From: Coprococcus sp.
Lineage (GTDB): Bacteria; Bacillota; Clostridia; Lachnospirales; Lachnospiraceae
DNA: 64,000 bases
Direction of reading: 5' to 3'
Assembly: GCA_022793995.1 (NCBI GenBank)
Contig: JAAWDY010000016.1
Coordinates: 1 to 64,000 of the forward strand
The position numbers were made by a program, and so were the translations under genes. The notes under the pieces were generated by a model, which saw only the letters and a list, made by a program, of their open reading frames with translations, was not told the DNA's origin and searched no databases. Positions 1 to 9,245 of this stretch are shown here, piece after piece (within the stretch, counting starts at the first letter, position 1; each line of letters starts with the position of its first letter).

Positions 1-177
1 CTCCAGTTCCGGCCGGAGCTTAGAGATGGATGAACAAGAATAAGATAGCATTAAGAATACATAACTTCCACACCTGTATTTGGAAGTAGTAAGTTCCGCA
101 TGAAGTTAAATAGGGGTGGAAGTAAGTTTTACAAATGAGCTTGGGACAAAATTTCAGGCAAATGTGTGGATTTTACA
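1..177. other. upstream intergenic sequence, no gene recognised
   Basis: No reading frame here looks like a recognisable protein. A small hairpin can be drawn between 64-70 and 81-87 (acttcca and tggaagt). In related genomes the genes before the SCIFF locus are usually tgt and yajC, so this may be the sequence after yajC, but no part of yajC can be confirmed. Confidence 0.4.
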
Positions 178-207
178 TTGACTGTCCTTCAAGTGCTGTG
201 CTATAAT
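178..207 (+). promoter_or_regulatory. sigma-A-type promoter of the SCIFF operon
   Basis: TTGACT at 178-183 and a perfect TATAAT at 202-207 are separated by 18 bases. Transcription would start near 214 and leave a leader of about 85 bases before the scfA start at 301. Confidence 0.75.
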
Positions 208-300
208 ATTGCACGAGCTTAGTGCGAGTAACCCAGCGGGTCATAGGAGCGTTTGGCAGGGGATTACGCAAGTTTATCAGAATGACAGGAGGGAAATGTG

Positions 301-444
301 ATGAAGCATATCAAGACATTGAATACACAGACTTTGAACCATACAGTAAAGAAGGGCGGATGCGGCGAGTGCCAGACATCCTGCCAGTCCGCTTGTAAGA
401 CGTCCTGCACAGTCGGGAATCAGACATGCGAGCATAAGAAATAG
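301..444 (+). CDS. scfA: SCIFF peptide (ranthipeptide precursor)
   Basis: This 47-residue peptide has the hallmark of the SCIFF family, six cysteines in about forty-five residues, at positions 21, 24, 28, 32, 36 and 43. Threonine and serine residues between them are potential thioether partners. The N-terminal part (about residues 1-18) is the conserved leader-like segment and ends in a KKGG stretch before the first Cys. The start is fixed by an AGGAGGG ribosome site at 287-293, seven bases from the ATG. The radical-SAM maturase scfB follows after a hairpin. SCIFF peptides are ribosomally made and modified by formation of thioether bonds from Cys to the alpha carbon of an acceptor residue. 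Their biological role is not settled. The gene is too short for most gene finders. Confidence 0.93.
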   Translation: MKHIKTLNTQTLNHTVKKGGCGECQTSCQSACKTSCTVGNQTCEHKK

Positions 445-476
445 CGAAGTGGAAGAATAGGAACTGAGAAAAGGCA

Positions 477-500
477 GGCAGCGGCTTTTTAGCCGCTGTC
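477..500 (+). terminator. intercistronic hairpin between scfA and scfB
   Basis: A near-perfect stem (477-486 with 491-500, core cagcggct/agccgctg) closes a four-T loop. No run of T follows, so it is unlikely to be a full terminator. A partial attenuator or RNA-stability element that keeps precursor mRNA above maturase mRNA is a reasonable inference. Confidence 0.55.
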
Positions 501-546
501 TATTGACGTTTGAGACAGAAGAAGCAAAAAGAAAGGGGTACGGATT

Positions 547-1947
547 GTGATTCATCAGTACCAGAATAATGGATACCGCATTGTGCTGGATGTGAACAGC
601 GGATGCGTCCATGTGGTGGACGAGCTGGGGTACGACGTGATCGCCTGCATAAGAGAGCAGAACGAGGAACAGACAGCGGAAAGTTTGCGGCAGTCTGGGA
701 TGAGAGATTATCTGTTTTTGCAGCTCGGGGAAAAGTATCCGCAAGAAGAACTAGAGGAGATGCTGGAGGATGTGGCGGCTCTTACAAAGGCTGGGCAGCT
801 TTTTTCTGCGGATACCTATGAGTCTTATGCGGGAGAAGTCATGAAGCATAAGACGGTTGTCAAGGCATTATGTCTGCATATCGCACATGATTGTAACCTT
901 GCCTGCAGATATTGTTTTGCAGAGGAAGGCGAGTATCATGGAAGACGCGCGCTTATGAGCTTTGAGGTGGGAAAGAAGGCGCTTGATTTCCTGATTGAAA
1001 ACTCAGGAAGCAGGAGAAATCTGGAGGTAGATTTCTTCGGCGGGGAACCGCTGATGAACTGGCAGGTCGTAAAAGACCTGGTAGCGTATGGGCGCAAACA
1101 GGAACAAAAGCATAATAAGCATTTCCGTTTTACCGTCACTACGAACGGTGTACTACTAAACGACGAGATTCAGGAGTTCATCAACCAGGAGATGGATAAT
1201 GTGGTGCTCAGCCTGGACGGTAGGAAGGAGGTCAATGACAGGATGCGTCCGTTTAGAAACGGCGGCGGAAGCTATGAACTGATCGTTCCTAAGTTCCAGA
1301 AGCTGGCGGATTCCAGGAATCAGGAGAAATATTATATTCGTGGTACATTTACCAGGAATAATCTGGATTTTTCCGAGGATGTGAAGCATTTTCATGAGCT
1401 GGGATTTAAGCAGATGTCAATCGAGCCTGTGGTGGGCGACGCGTCGGATCCTTATGCGATACGTCATGAAGATCTCCCGCAGATTTTTGGAGAATATGAC
1501 AAATTAGCGAAGTATATGATCGAAGAGGAGAAAAAGGGAGAAGGTTTCAATTTCTTCCATTTTATGATCGACCTGGAAGGCGGACCATGTCTGGCAAAGC
1601 GGTTATCGGGCTGCGGGTCGGGGACAGAGTACTTGGCTGTGACCCCATGGGGAGATTTTTATCCCTGCCATCAGTTTGTCGGTGATGAGAAATTTTTGAT
1701 GGGCAATGTGGACGAAGGGATTACAAGACCGGAGACGGCTGATGCGTTTAGAAACTGCAATGTCTACACAAAGGAAAAGTGCAGGAATTGTTTTGCGAGG
1801 TTCTACTGCAGCGGTGGTTGTACGGCAAATGCCTATAAGTATGGGGACGGTTTAAAAGACTCGTACGACATTGGCTGCGAGATGGAACGAAAGCGCGTAG
1901 AATGCGCAATAATGATAAAGGCTGCGATGGCAGAAGAAAGGAAGTAG
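547..1947 (+). CDS. scfB: SCIFF maturase, radical SAM/SPASM enzyme
   Basis: This 466-residue enzyme should install thioether links in the SCIFF peptide encoded just upstream. Residues 1-95 form the peptide-binding RRE-like region. The radical SAM cluster motif CX3CX2C is at C116, C120 and C123 (CNLACRYC). A GGEP motif follows near residue 165. The C-terminal third is a Cys-rich SPASM domain with GDFYPCHQF, CRNCFARFYCSGGC and a late GCEM cysteine, which should bind auxiliary 4Fe-4S clusters. The start is GTG at 547 with AAAGGGG upstream. The stop is three bases before secDF, so the two are probably co-transcribed, as is common in Clostridia. Length is typical of the family. Confidence 0.93.
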   Translation: MIHQYQNNGYRIVLDVNSGCVHVVDELGYDVIACIREQNEEQTAESLRQSGMRDYLFLQLGEKYPQEELEEMLEDVAALTKAGQLFSADTYESYAGEVMKHKTVVKALCLHIAHDCNLACRYCFAEEGEYHGRRALMSFEVGKKALDFLIENSGSRRNLEVDFFGGEPLMNWQVVKDLVAYGRKQEQKHNKHFRFTVTTNGVLLNDEIQEFINQEMDNVVLSLDGRKEVNDRMRPFRNGGGSYELIVPKFQKLADSRNQEKYYIRGTFTRNNLDFSEDVKHFHELGFKQMSIEPVVGDASDPYAIRHEDLPQIFGEYDKLAKYMIEEEKKGEGFNFFHFMIDLEGGPCLAKRLSGCGSGTEYLAVTPWGDFYPCHQFVGDEKFLMGNVDEGITRPETADAFRNCNVYTKEKCRNCFARFYCSGGCTANAYKYGDGLKDSYDIGCEMERKRVECAIMIKAAMAEERK

Positions 1948-1950
1948 AAC

Positions 1951-4134
1951 ATGAAAAAGAGTAAAGGCATAATCAGCCTCATTCTGACAGTGGCGCTCAT
2001 CACGCTACTTGGCTTTACGTGTTGGCAAGGATTTGGCTCTTCCCACGCAGGATCCGCGCAAAATATCAAACTGGGACTGGACTTGGCGGGCGGCGTTAGT
2101 ATCACCTATCAGGTAAAAGGAAAAAACCCGACCAGTGAAGAGATGAACGATACGATCTATAAGCTGCAGAAACGTGTGGAACAGTACAGTACAGAGGCTA
2201 CCGTATACCAGGAAGGGGACGACCGGATTAATATCGAGATTCCCGGCGTGTCCGACGCCAACAAGGTATTGGAGGAGCTTGGTAAGCCTGGTTCACTGGA
2301 ATTCCGGGATCCGAACGGGGAAACCGTATTGACAGGAACAGATATAGCAAGTGCGGAAGCGCGTTCCCAACAGAATCAGACCACAAAGAACAATGAGTTT
2401 GTGGTGGCTCTGGAATTGACAAAAGAAGGAGCGGAGAAATTTGCAAAAGCCACGGAGGAGAATGTCGGAAAGATCATTTCCATTATCTACGACGGGGATG
2501 AGATCAGCATGCCGAGAGTCAATACCGCGATCACAGACGGGCAAGCGGTGATCGAGGGTATGGAAAGTTATGAGGCGGCGGAGACACTGGCCTCTACGAT
2601 CCGTATCGGCGGACTGAAACTGGAATTGGAGGAACTGCGTTCCAATGTGGTGGGCGCGCAGCTCGGCGAGGAAGCGATCAGCACCAGCCTGAAAGCGGGC
2701 GCGATCGGCCTTGCGATTATCTTTGTATTTATGTGTATCGCATATCTTCTGCCAGGACTGGCGTCGAGCCTTGCGCTTCTGATTTACACAGGGCTGGTGG
2801 TCGTACTGTTGAATGCATTTGAAATCACGCTGACTTTGCCGGGTATCGCAGGGATTATCCTGGGCATCGGTATGGCCGTGGATGCGAACGTCATTATATT
2901 TGCCCGTGTCCGCGAAGAGATTGCGGCGGGAATCAGCGTGCGGTCCGCTCTTCGGAACGGATTCAAGAAAGCGACGTCTGCAATCGTGGATGGAAATGTC
3001 ACGACTTTAATCGCAGCGATCGTGCTGGGATTAAAGGGTTCTGGTTCCGTGAAGGGATTTGCACAGACGTTGGCGCTTGGTATTGTGGTTTCCATGTTCA
3101 CAGCGCTGCTCATCACCAGGATCATTATATTTGCATTCTATGCGATTGGGATCCGGAATGAAAAGTTCTATGGCAGGAAGAAAAAGAAAGAAGAAAAGAC
3201 GATCAATTTCCTGGGCAAAAAGACGGTGTTCTTCGCACTTTCGATCGTCATGGTCGTGGCAGGTTTTGCAGCCATGGGAGTACAGTCTCAGAGTGGAAAC
3301 GGCGCGTTAAACTATAGCCTTGAGTTTAAGGGCGGAACGGCGACGAATGTAACTTTTGATAAAGATTACACGATAAACGAGATTGATTCGGAAATCGTAC
3401 CGGTCGTAGAAGAAGTGACCGGAGATAAGAACGTACAGACACAGAAGGTAACGGGAACCAATCAGGTGGTTATCAAGACACAGACATTGGCCTTAGCTGA
3501 ACGCGAAGCTTTGAATTCAGCGCTTGCAGAGAAGTTTGGCGTGGACAAATCCCTTATTACAGCGGAGAATATCAGCTCTACCGTAAGTGCAGAGATGCGC
3601 TCCGACGCGATTGTCGCGGTCCTTATCGCTACGATTTGTATGCTTCTCTACATTTGGTTCAGATTCAAAGATATCCGGTTTGCCACAAGCGCGGTTATAG
3701 CGCTGCTCCACGACGTATTAGTCGTACTGACATTTTACGCTGTCGCGCGTGTGTCCGTGGGTAATACATTCATCGCATGTATGCTGACGATCGTTGGGTA
3801 CTCGATCAATGCGACGATCGTTATTTTCGACCGTATCCGTGAGGAACTGCCGGTGAAGAAGAAAGGCGAGGAACTCGCGGAAGTTGTGAACAGGAGCATT
3901 ACCCGTACTTTGACGAGGAGTATTTATACTTCTGTGACGACATTTGTGATGGTGTTTGTGCTGTTCATTATGGGAGTCAGTTCCATCAAAGAGTTCGCAA
4001 GCCCGCTGATGGTAGGGATTATCTGCGGAGCATATTCTTCTGTATGTATCACGGGTGCTCTGTGGTTTGTCATGCGGACTAAGTTTACTGGGAAGGAAGA
4101 GCCGGTAAAGGCAGGCGGTAAGAAGAAAAAGTAG
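1951..4134 (+). CDS. secDF: SecD-SecF fusion, protein export membrane subunit
   Basis: At 727 residues this is a single-chain SecDF, an RND-type membrane protein that uses the proton gradient to help pull secreted proteins through SecYEG. The SecD half starts with a membrane segment (about residues 7-27), then the GLDLAGGV motif near residue 43, the periplasmic-type domain, and the membrane motif GIGMAVDANVIIFARVREE near 310. A Lys-rich linker near residue 410 leads to the SecF half with SLEFKGGT and a second RND-type membrane block containing GYSINATIVIFDRIREE. It begins three bases after the scfB stop and ends in a Lys-rich tail. Confidence 0.95.
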   Translation: MKKSKGIISLILTVALITLLGFTCWQGFGSSHAGSAQNIKLGLDLAGGVSITYQVKGKNPTSEEMNDTIYKLQKRVEQYSTEATVYQEGDDRINIEIPGVSDANKVLEELGKPGSLEFRDPNGETVLTGTDIASAEARSQQNQTTKNNEFVVALELTKEGAEKFAKATEENVGKIISIIYDGDEISMPRVNTAITDGQAVIEGMESYEAAETLASTIRIGGLKLELEELRSNVVGAQLGEEAISTSLKAGAIGLAIIFVFMCIAYLLPGLASSLALLIYTGLVVVLLNAFEITLTLPGIAGIILGIGMAVDANVIIFARVREEIAAGISVRSALRNGFKKATSAIVDGNVTTLIAAIVLGLKGSGSVKGFAQTLALGIVVSMFTALLITRIIIFAFYAIGIRNEKFYGRKKKKEEKTINFLGKKTVFFALSIVMVVAGFAAMGVQSQSGNGALNYSLEFKGGTATNVTFDKDYTINEIDSEIVPVVEEVTGDKNVQTQKVTGTNQVVIKTQTLALAEREALNSALAEKFGVDKSLITAENISSTVSAEMRSDAIVAVLIATICMLLYIWFRFKDIRFATSAVIALLHDVLVVLTFYAVARVSVGNTFIACMLTIVGYSINATIVIFDRIREELPVKKKGEELAEVVNRSITRTLTRSIYTSVTTFVMVFVLFIMGVSSIKEFASPLMVGIICGAYSSVCITGALWFVMRTKFTGKEEPVKAGGKKKK

Positions 4135-4160
4135 AAAAAATGGCCGGAGAGGATTTAGAG

Positions 4161-4195
4161 AAAAAGGTGTCGGGAAAAATTTCGGCGCCTTTTTC
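4161..4195 (+). terminator. intrinsic terminator after secDF
   Basis: The arm at 4161-4172 (aaaaaggtgtcg) pairs with the arm at 4183-4194, with two G-U pairs, and ends in a run of T. It separates the secretion operon from recJ. Confidence 0.8.
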
Positions 4196-4216
4196 ATAAT
4201 TTAGAGGAGAAATAGT

Positions 4217-5989
4217 ATGGAGAACTGGGTGCTACTACGTAAAGGGGCCGATTTCCAGCATATCAGTGAAAGGTTCCACATCAGTCCTCGGATCGCGTCT
4301 CTGATCCGAAACAGGGATATAGTCGGCGATGAGGCGATTTCACATTACCTGAACGGGACGATTGCGGAACTATGCGACGGGATGAAAATGAAGGACATGG
4401 ACAAGGCCGTGGATGTGCTTTCAAAGAAAATACAGGAGGGAAAGAAGCTCCGTATTATTGGGGATTATGATGTTGACGGTATCCAGTCCACCTTTATTTT
4501 GCTGGAAGGACTTCGCTATCTGGGCGCGCTGGCAGACAGCGATATCCCGGACCGTATGCGGGATGGATATGGTCTGAACGAGAATTTGATCGAGCATGCC
4601 TGGCAGGGAGGCGTGGATACGATCGTCACCTGTGACAACGGGATTGCGGCGTATCGGGAGATTGCGCTGGCGAAGGAGAAGGGGATGACGGTGGTGGTGA
4701 CGGATCACCATGAGGTGCCTTTTGAGGAGACGGACGGAAAGCGGGAGTATTTCCTTCCGCCCGCGGACGCTGTGGTGGATCCAAAAAGAGAGGATTGTTT
4801 CTATCCTTTCAAGGGACTTTGTGGCGCGGCAGTTGCCTATAAACTGGTGACAGCGGTTGCCTCCGTGATGGGAGCGGATGTATACGGGCTGGATCATCTG
4901 ATGGAGAATGTGGCAATCGCAACAGTGGCGGATATGATGGATTTGACTGGGGAAAACCGTATCTTTGTAAAACAGGGGTTGGAGATGCTGGGCCGTACCC
5001 AAAATAAAGGGCTTCGCGCCCTGATACGATGTACCGGAGTGGACAGCACAAGGCTTTCCGCATATCATATTGGTTTTGTCTTGGGTCCCTGCATGAACGC
5101 CAGCGGCCGTCTGGATACGGCAAAGCGTGCGCTTGAGATGCTGGAGGCAAAGACAGAGAAGGAAGCGGATCTTCTTGCGGGAGATTTAAAGGCGCTTAAC
5201 GAAAGCCGGAAAGAGATGACGGCAAAGGCAGTGGAGGCGGCGCTGATTCAGATAGAGAACAGCGAGATCCGGGAGGACGACGTGCTGGTGGTGTATCTTC
5301 CCGAATGCCATGAAAGTCTTGCTGGAATTGTGGCAAGTAAGGTGCGCGAAAAATATTATCGTCCTGTATTTGTACTGACCGACGCCAGGGAAGGACTGAA
5401 AGGATCCGGGCGTTCGATTGAGACATGGCATATGTACGAAGGTTTGAACCGGTGCAGCCACCTCTTGAACCGGTTTGGAGGGCATAAAATGGCCGCTGGG
5501 CTGTCCATTGATAAAGAAAAACTGGAAGAATTTCGGAGGGAAATAAACGCCCGCTCGGGAATTTGTAAAGAAGATCTGGAAGAAAAGATCCTGATCGACA
5601 TGCAACTGCCCTTTTCCTGCGTGACTGAAGCCTTTGTAAACGAGCTTCATGTGCTGGAACCTTTCGGAAAAGGAAATCCGAAACCGCTTTTCGCTCAACG
5701 ACAGATCTTGGTAAGAAACGCACGTATCCTCGGAAAAAACCGAAATGTTCTAAAGATGAGAGTCTCAGATGAAGGCGGTACAGAAATCGACGCCCTGTAT
5801 TTTGGAAATATAGAAGGATTACTGGATTACATAAAAGGAAAATTTGGAACCACGTCTTTGGAGCATATGTTAGGAAAACAACGGGCTGCAGGGACGGATC
5901 CCGTGGTGATGGCGTTTACCTATTATCCGGACATCAACGAATACCAGGGGATACGCACGCCCCAGATAATCATACAAAATTATAAATAA
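4217..5989 (+). CDS. recJ: single-stranded-DNA-specific exonuclease RecJ
   Basis: This 590-residue DHH-family nuclease degrades single-stranded DNA 5' to 3' in recombinational repair and mismatch repair. Metal-binding motifs are clear: DYDVDG at residues 83-88, CDNG near 138, DHH at 163-165, and the DHHA1 motif ESLAGIVASKV with GGHKMAAG further on. The C-terminal OB-like domain contains the FGKGNPKP stretch. Length is close to the family norm of about 570-600. The ATG at 4217 has GAGGAGA upstream. A promoter for the next gene lies directly after the stop, so recJ probably ends its own transcript here. Confidence 0.9.
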   Translation: MENWVLLRKGADFQHISERFHISPRIASLIRNRDIVGDEAISHYLNGTIAELCDGMKMKDMDKAVDVLSKKIQEGKKLRIIGDYDVDGIQSTFILLEGLRYLGALADSDIPDRMRDGYGLNENLIEHAWQGGVDTIVTCDNGIAAYREIALAKEKGMTVVVTDHHEVPFEETDGKREYFLPPADAVVDPKREDCFYPFKGLCGAAVAYKLVTAVASVMGADVYGLDHLMENVAIATVADMMDLTGENRIFVKQGLEMLGRTQNKGLRALIRCTGVDSTRLSAYHIGFVLGPCMNASGRLDTAKRALEMLEAKTEKEADLLAGDLKALNESRKEMTAKAVEAALIQIENSEIREDDVLVVYLPECHESLAGIVASKVREKYYRPVFVLTDAREGLKGSGRSIETWHMYEGLNRCSHLLNRFGGHKMAAGLSIDKEKLEEFRREINARSGICKEDLEEKILIDMQLPFSCVTEAFVNELHVLEPFGKGNPKPLFAQRQILVRNARILGKNRNVLKMRVSDEGGTEIDALYFGNIEGLLDYIKGKFGTTSLEHMLGKQRAAGTDPVVMAFTYYPDINEYQGIRTPQIIIQNYK

Positions 5990-5992
5990 ATT

Positions 5993-6020
5993 TTGAAAAA
6001 TGCGCAAGATGTGGTATAAT
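5993..6020 (+). promoter_or_regulatory. promoter of the apt leader
   Basis: TTGAAA at 5993-5998, a 16-base spacer and TATAAT at 6015-6020 lie immediately after the recJ stop codon. Transcription from here would carry about 245 bases of structured leader before apt. Confidence 0.7.
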
Positions 6021-6044
6021 ATCCACGATGGCAATGAGCAGTGC

Positions 6045-6106
6045 GAAAAAAGCGAAGTGAATTTTCGTCATGCTTGCATGTAAGAAAATTCATTTTGCCT
6101 TTTTTC
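6045..6106 (+). repeat. long imperfect hairpin in the apt leader
   Basis: The arm at 6045-6066 pairs with the arm at 6084-6106 over about 22 positions, with several G-U pairs, and encloses a second small stem (6069-6073 with 6076-6080). Almost every base is paired. The outer arm ends in cttttttc, so it could work as a terminator or attenuator, or it could be a short palindromic repeat element. Confidence 0.65.
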
Positions 6107-6125
6107 ATAGGGCGAAGCCCGTGAA

Positions 6126-6233
6126 CGAGTAAGCCCTTTAGGGCTTACGAGTTTAGCACGGCGTCGTGAGTGGAGTCGAAGCGCAAGCGAGTAAGCCTTC
6201 AGGGCTTACGAGTTTAGCACAGCGTCGTGAGTG
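6126..6233 (+). repeat. two copies of a palindromic REP-like repeat
   Basis: Copy 1 (6126-6172) and copy 2 (6188-6233) share nearly all their bases: a GTAAGCC...GGCTTAC hairpin, then agtttagcac and gcgtcgtgagtg. They sit 62 bases apart. In copy 1 the stem gtaagccc/gggcttac is perfect. This is typical of dispersed intergenic repeats. Other copies in the genome cannot be checked here. Confidence 0.75.
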
Positions 6234-6274
6234 AGGCTCAGCAGTTATACGAATGAGAAAGGGTGGAGGGTTAT

Positions 6275-6799
6275 ATGAAGAAGATCGAAGATTATGTAAT
6301 CAGTATCCCGGATTTTCCTGAGGAAGGGATTATTTTCCGGGATGTTACCAGCATTCTTGAGGATGCCGAGGGACTTCATTTAGCGATAGATCGAATGCAG
6401 GAGAAGCTTACTGGGATAGACTTTGACGTGATAGTGGGACCGGAATCCAGGGGATTCATTTTCGGGATGCCGATCGCTTATAATTTGCACAAACCGTTCG
6501 TACCGATTCGCAAGAAGGGAAAACTTCCCTGCGAGACGGCGTCGATTCAATATGACCTGGAGTACGGGAGTGCGGAGATCGAGGTTCATAAGCGCTCAAT
6601 AAAACCGGGGCAGAAGGTCGTGATTATTGACGATTTGATGGCTACCGGAGGGACAGTGAAGGCGATGATCGAGTTACTGGAAGGTCTGGGCGCTAGTGTG
6701 GAGGGAGTCGTATGCCTGATGGAACTGCAAGGGCTTCACGGAAGAGATAAGCTGGGAGGATACCGGGTGGAAACGGTCATCCAGTATTCCGGCAAATAA
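6275..6799 (+). CDS. apt: adenine phosphoribosyltransferase
   Basis: The enzyme salvages adenine by joining it to PRPP to give AMP. The protein is 174 residues when the ATG at 6275 is used. A GTG four codons upstream is in frame, but the ribosome site GGAGGG lies between the two. The PRPP-binding loop VVIIDDLMATGGT is at about residues 114-126, and PESRGFIFG and the PIRKKGKLP loop are present, all standard for Apt. rel follows 88 bases downstream. The recJ-apt-rel order is conserved in many Clostridia. Confidence 0.95.
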   Translation: MKKIEDYVISIPDFPEEGIIFRDVTSILEDAEGLHLAIDRMQEKLTGIDFDVIVGPESRGFIFGMPIAYNLHKPFVPIRKKGKLPCETASIQYDLEYGSAEIEVHKRSIKPGQKVVIIDDLMATGGTVKAMIELLEGLGASVEGVVCLMELQGLHGRDKLGGYRVETVIQYSGK

Positions 6800-6887
6800 G
6801 GTATAGCAAAAACAGGCTGTAAAGGAATGATAGATTAACTCAAATAAAGAGTTAACGCAGATAAAGAGTGAGAGGAAGGGGAAAGAT

Positions 6888-9212
6888 ATGGCGGACAGCA
6901 TGGGATTTCAGGAGGATCATCTGATTGAATCGAGCAGAAAACAACTGAATATTGTAGACGGTCATGCGGTGAAAGAGCCTGCGGATTATCAGAACCCGGA
7001 AGAGCTTTTTCGCAGCCTGATTGATCGGATTCGGAAATACCATCCTTCAGCAGACACCTCAATGATCGAGAAAGCATATAAAATTGCCAAAGGCGCGCAT
7101 GAAGGGCAAAAGAGGAAATCCGGTGAAGAGTATATTATCCACCCTCTGTGGGTAGGGATTATCCTTTCCCAGCTTGAGATGGATAAGGAGACGATTGTGG
7201 CGGGGATTCTGCACGATGTGGTGGAGGATACCGTGATGTCGGATGAAGAGATCAAGGAAGAATTTGGGAAAGAAGTGGCGCTCCTGGTTGATGGTGTTAC
7301 CAAGCTGGGACAGCTCTCGTATTCTTCTGACAAGTTGGAGGTGCAGGCGGAGAATCTTCGGAAAATGTTTCTTGCCATGGCAAAAGATATTCGGGTTATC
7401 ATCATCAAGCTTGCTGACAGGCTGCATAATATGCGTACCTTGCAGTATATGCGCCCCGAGAAACAGAAGGAAAAAGCGAAAGAGACAATGGATATTTACG
7501 CGCCGATTGCCCAAAGGCTTGGTATTTCACGCATCAAGATCGAGTTGGATGATTTGGCTCTTAAGTATTCCCAGCCGGAAGTGTTTCAAGAACTGGTGAA
7601 GCAGATTAATGAACGGCAGACAGAGAGGGAAGAGTTTGTACGTCAGATCGTGGATGAAGTTATCAGCCATATGCAGCATGCGAATATCAGGGCTGATGTG
7701 AATGGGCGGGTGAAGCATTTCTTTAGTATTTATAAGAAGATGGTGAACCAGGACAAAACGGTGGATCAGATCTATGATCTGTTTGCCGTGCGCATTATCA
7801 TGGATTCTGTGAAGGACTGTTACGCGGCCTTGGGAGTGATTCATGAGATGTATACCCCGGTCCCAGGCAGGTTTAAGGATTTCATCGCCATGCCGAAGCC
7901 GAACATGTACCAGTCTTTGCACACCACGCTGATGGGCCCAGTGGGGCAGCCTTTTGAGATTCAGATTCGTACCAGGGAGATGCATAAGACGGCGGAGTAT
8001 GGAATCGCCGCCCACTGGAAGTATAAAGAGTCCAACGACGGCAAAAAGAGTGTGGAGACAAAGGAAGAGGAAAAGCTAAGCTGGCTGCGCCAGATTCTGG
8101 AGTGGCAGCGGGATATGTCGGATAACCGGGAGTTCCTGAATCTTCTTAAGGGGGATCTGGATCTGTTTGCGGAAGATGTGTACTGTTTTACGCCCAACGG
8201 GGATGTAAAGAATTTGCCGAACGGTTCGACTCCGATTGATTTTGCCTATGCGATCCATACAGCCGTGGGAAATAAGATGGTGGGAGCCAGGGTGAACGGT
8301 AAGCTGGTAAGCATTGAGTATAAGGTACAGAATGGAGACAGGATTGAGATCCTAACTTCTCAAAATTCAAAAGGACCGAGCCGCGACTGGCTCAATATCG
8401 CTAAGAGCACGCAGGCAAAGAACAAGATTAATCAATGGTTTAAAAAGGAGTTTAAAGAAGAAAATATTATCCGCGGCAAAGAGATGCTCGCCGCGTACTG
8501 CAAGGCGAAAGGCTTCGTATTTTCAGACTTGATGAAGCCGAAATACATGCAGGTTGTCCAAGAAAAATATGGATTCCGTGACTGGGATTCGATTCTAGCG
8601 GCAATCGGGCACGGGGGATTGAAAGAAGGGCAGGTCATCAACCGTCTGGCGGAGGAGTACGGGAGAGATCACAAGAAAGAACTGACGGACGAGAGCGTGC
8701 TTGAGAAGGTTGCGGAGGCAGCAAGGAATAAAGTTCATATCACAAAGTCCAAGAGCGGGGTTGTGGTAAAAGGGATCGACGATATGGCAGTGCGGTTTTC
8801 ACGCTGTTGTAATCCGGTCCCAGGCGATGAAATCGTAGGTTTCATCACAAGAGGGCGGGGAATGTCCATTCACCGCACAGACTGCGTCAACATGCTTCAT
8901 CTCTCTGGACCAGAAAGGATGCGCCTGATTTCGGCAGAGTGGGAAAAACCTGCCGAAGGAGAAGGCAGTGGAAGCTACCTTGCGGAGATTAAGATGTACA
9001 CCTATGACCGGAAAGGTCTTTTGATGGATATGTCGCGAATACTCACGGAGATGGGCATGGACGTAAAGACCATGAACGTACGGACCAGCAAGCAGGGAAC
9101 CGCGACGATTGAGGCAGGGTTTATTGTGCATGGCAGGGAAGAGCTTGCCAAGGTGATTGAAAAGCTGCGCCAGTTAGATGGCGTATTGGATATAGAACGG
9201 GCAGTGGGATAG
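6888..9212 (+). CDS. rel: bifunctional (p)ppGpp synthase/hydrolase
   Basis: This 774-residue RelA/SpoT homologue makes and degrades the alarmone (p)ppGpp in response to starvation. Domain order is complete. The HD hydrolase domain has the catalytic HD at residues 109-110 (GILHDVVEDT) and the RLHNMRTL motif. The synthetase domain (about 245-370) includes FKDFIAMPKPN and YQSLHTT. The TGS domain is near 405-465 (FTPNGDVKNLP), followed by a helical and Cys-containing region (FSRCCNPVPGD) and a C-terminal ACT domain (about 700-774). Both catalytic halves look intact, as expected for a single long Rel in Firmicutes. An AAGGGGAAAG site precedes the ATG. Confidence 0.95.
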   Translation: MADSMGFQEDHLIESSRKQLNIVDGHAVKEPADYQNPEELFRSLIDRIRKYHPSADTSMIEKAYKIAKGAHEGQKRKSGEEYIIHPLWVGIILSQLEMDKETIVAGILHDVVEDTVMSDEEIKEEFGKEVALLVDGVTKLGQLSYSSDKLEVQAENLRKMFLAMAKDIRVIIIKLADRLHNMRTLQYMRPEKQKEKAKETMDIYAPIAQRLGISRIKIELDDLALKYSQPEVFQELVKQINERQTEREEFVRQIVDEVISHMQHANIRADVNGRVKHFFSIYKKMVNQDKTVDQIYDLFAVRIIMDSVKDCYAALGVIHEMYTPVPGRFKDFIAMPKPNMYQSLHTTLMGPVGQPFEIQIRTREMHKTAEYGIAAHWKYKESNDGKKSVETKEEEKLSWLRQILEWQRDMSDNREFLNLLKGDLDLFAEDVYCFTPNGDVKNLPNGSTPIDFAYAIHTAVGNKMVGARVNGKLVSIEYKVQNGDRIEILTSQNSKGPSRDWLNIAKSTQAKNKINQWFKKEFKEENIIRGKEMLAAYCKAKGFVFSDLMKPKYMQVVQEKYGFRDWDSILAAIGHGGLKEGQVINRLAEEYGRDHKKELTDESVLEKVAEAARNKVHITKSKSGVVVKGIDDMAVRFSRCCNPVPGDEIVGFITRGRGMSIHRTDCVNMLHLSGPERMRLISAEWEKPAEGEGSGSYLAEIKMYTYDRKGLLMDMSRILTEMGMDVKTMNVRTSKQGTATIEAGFIVHGREELAKVIEKLRQLDGVLDIERAVG

Positions 9213-9245
9213 GTAAGCGAAAAGCATGGACTTATGGAGGTATCG

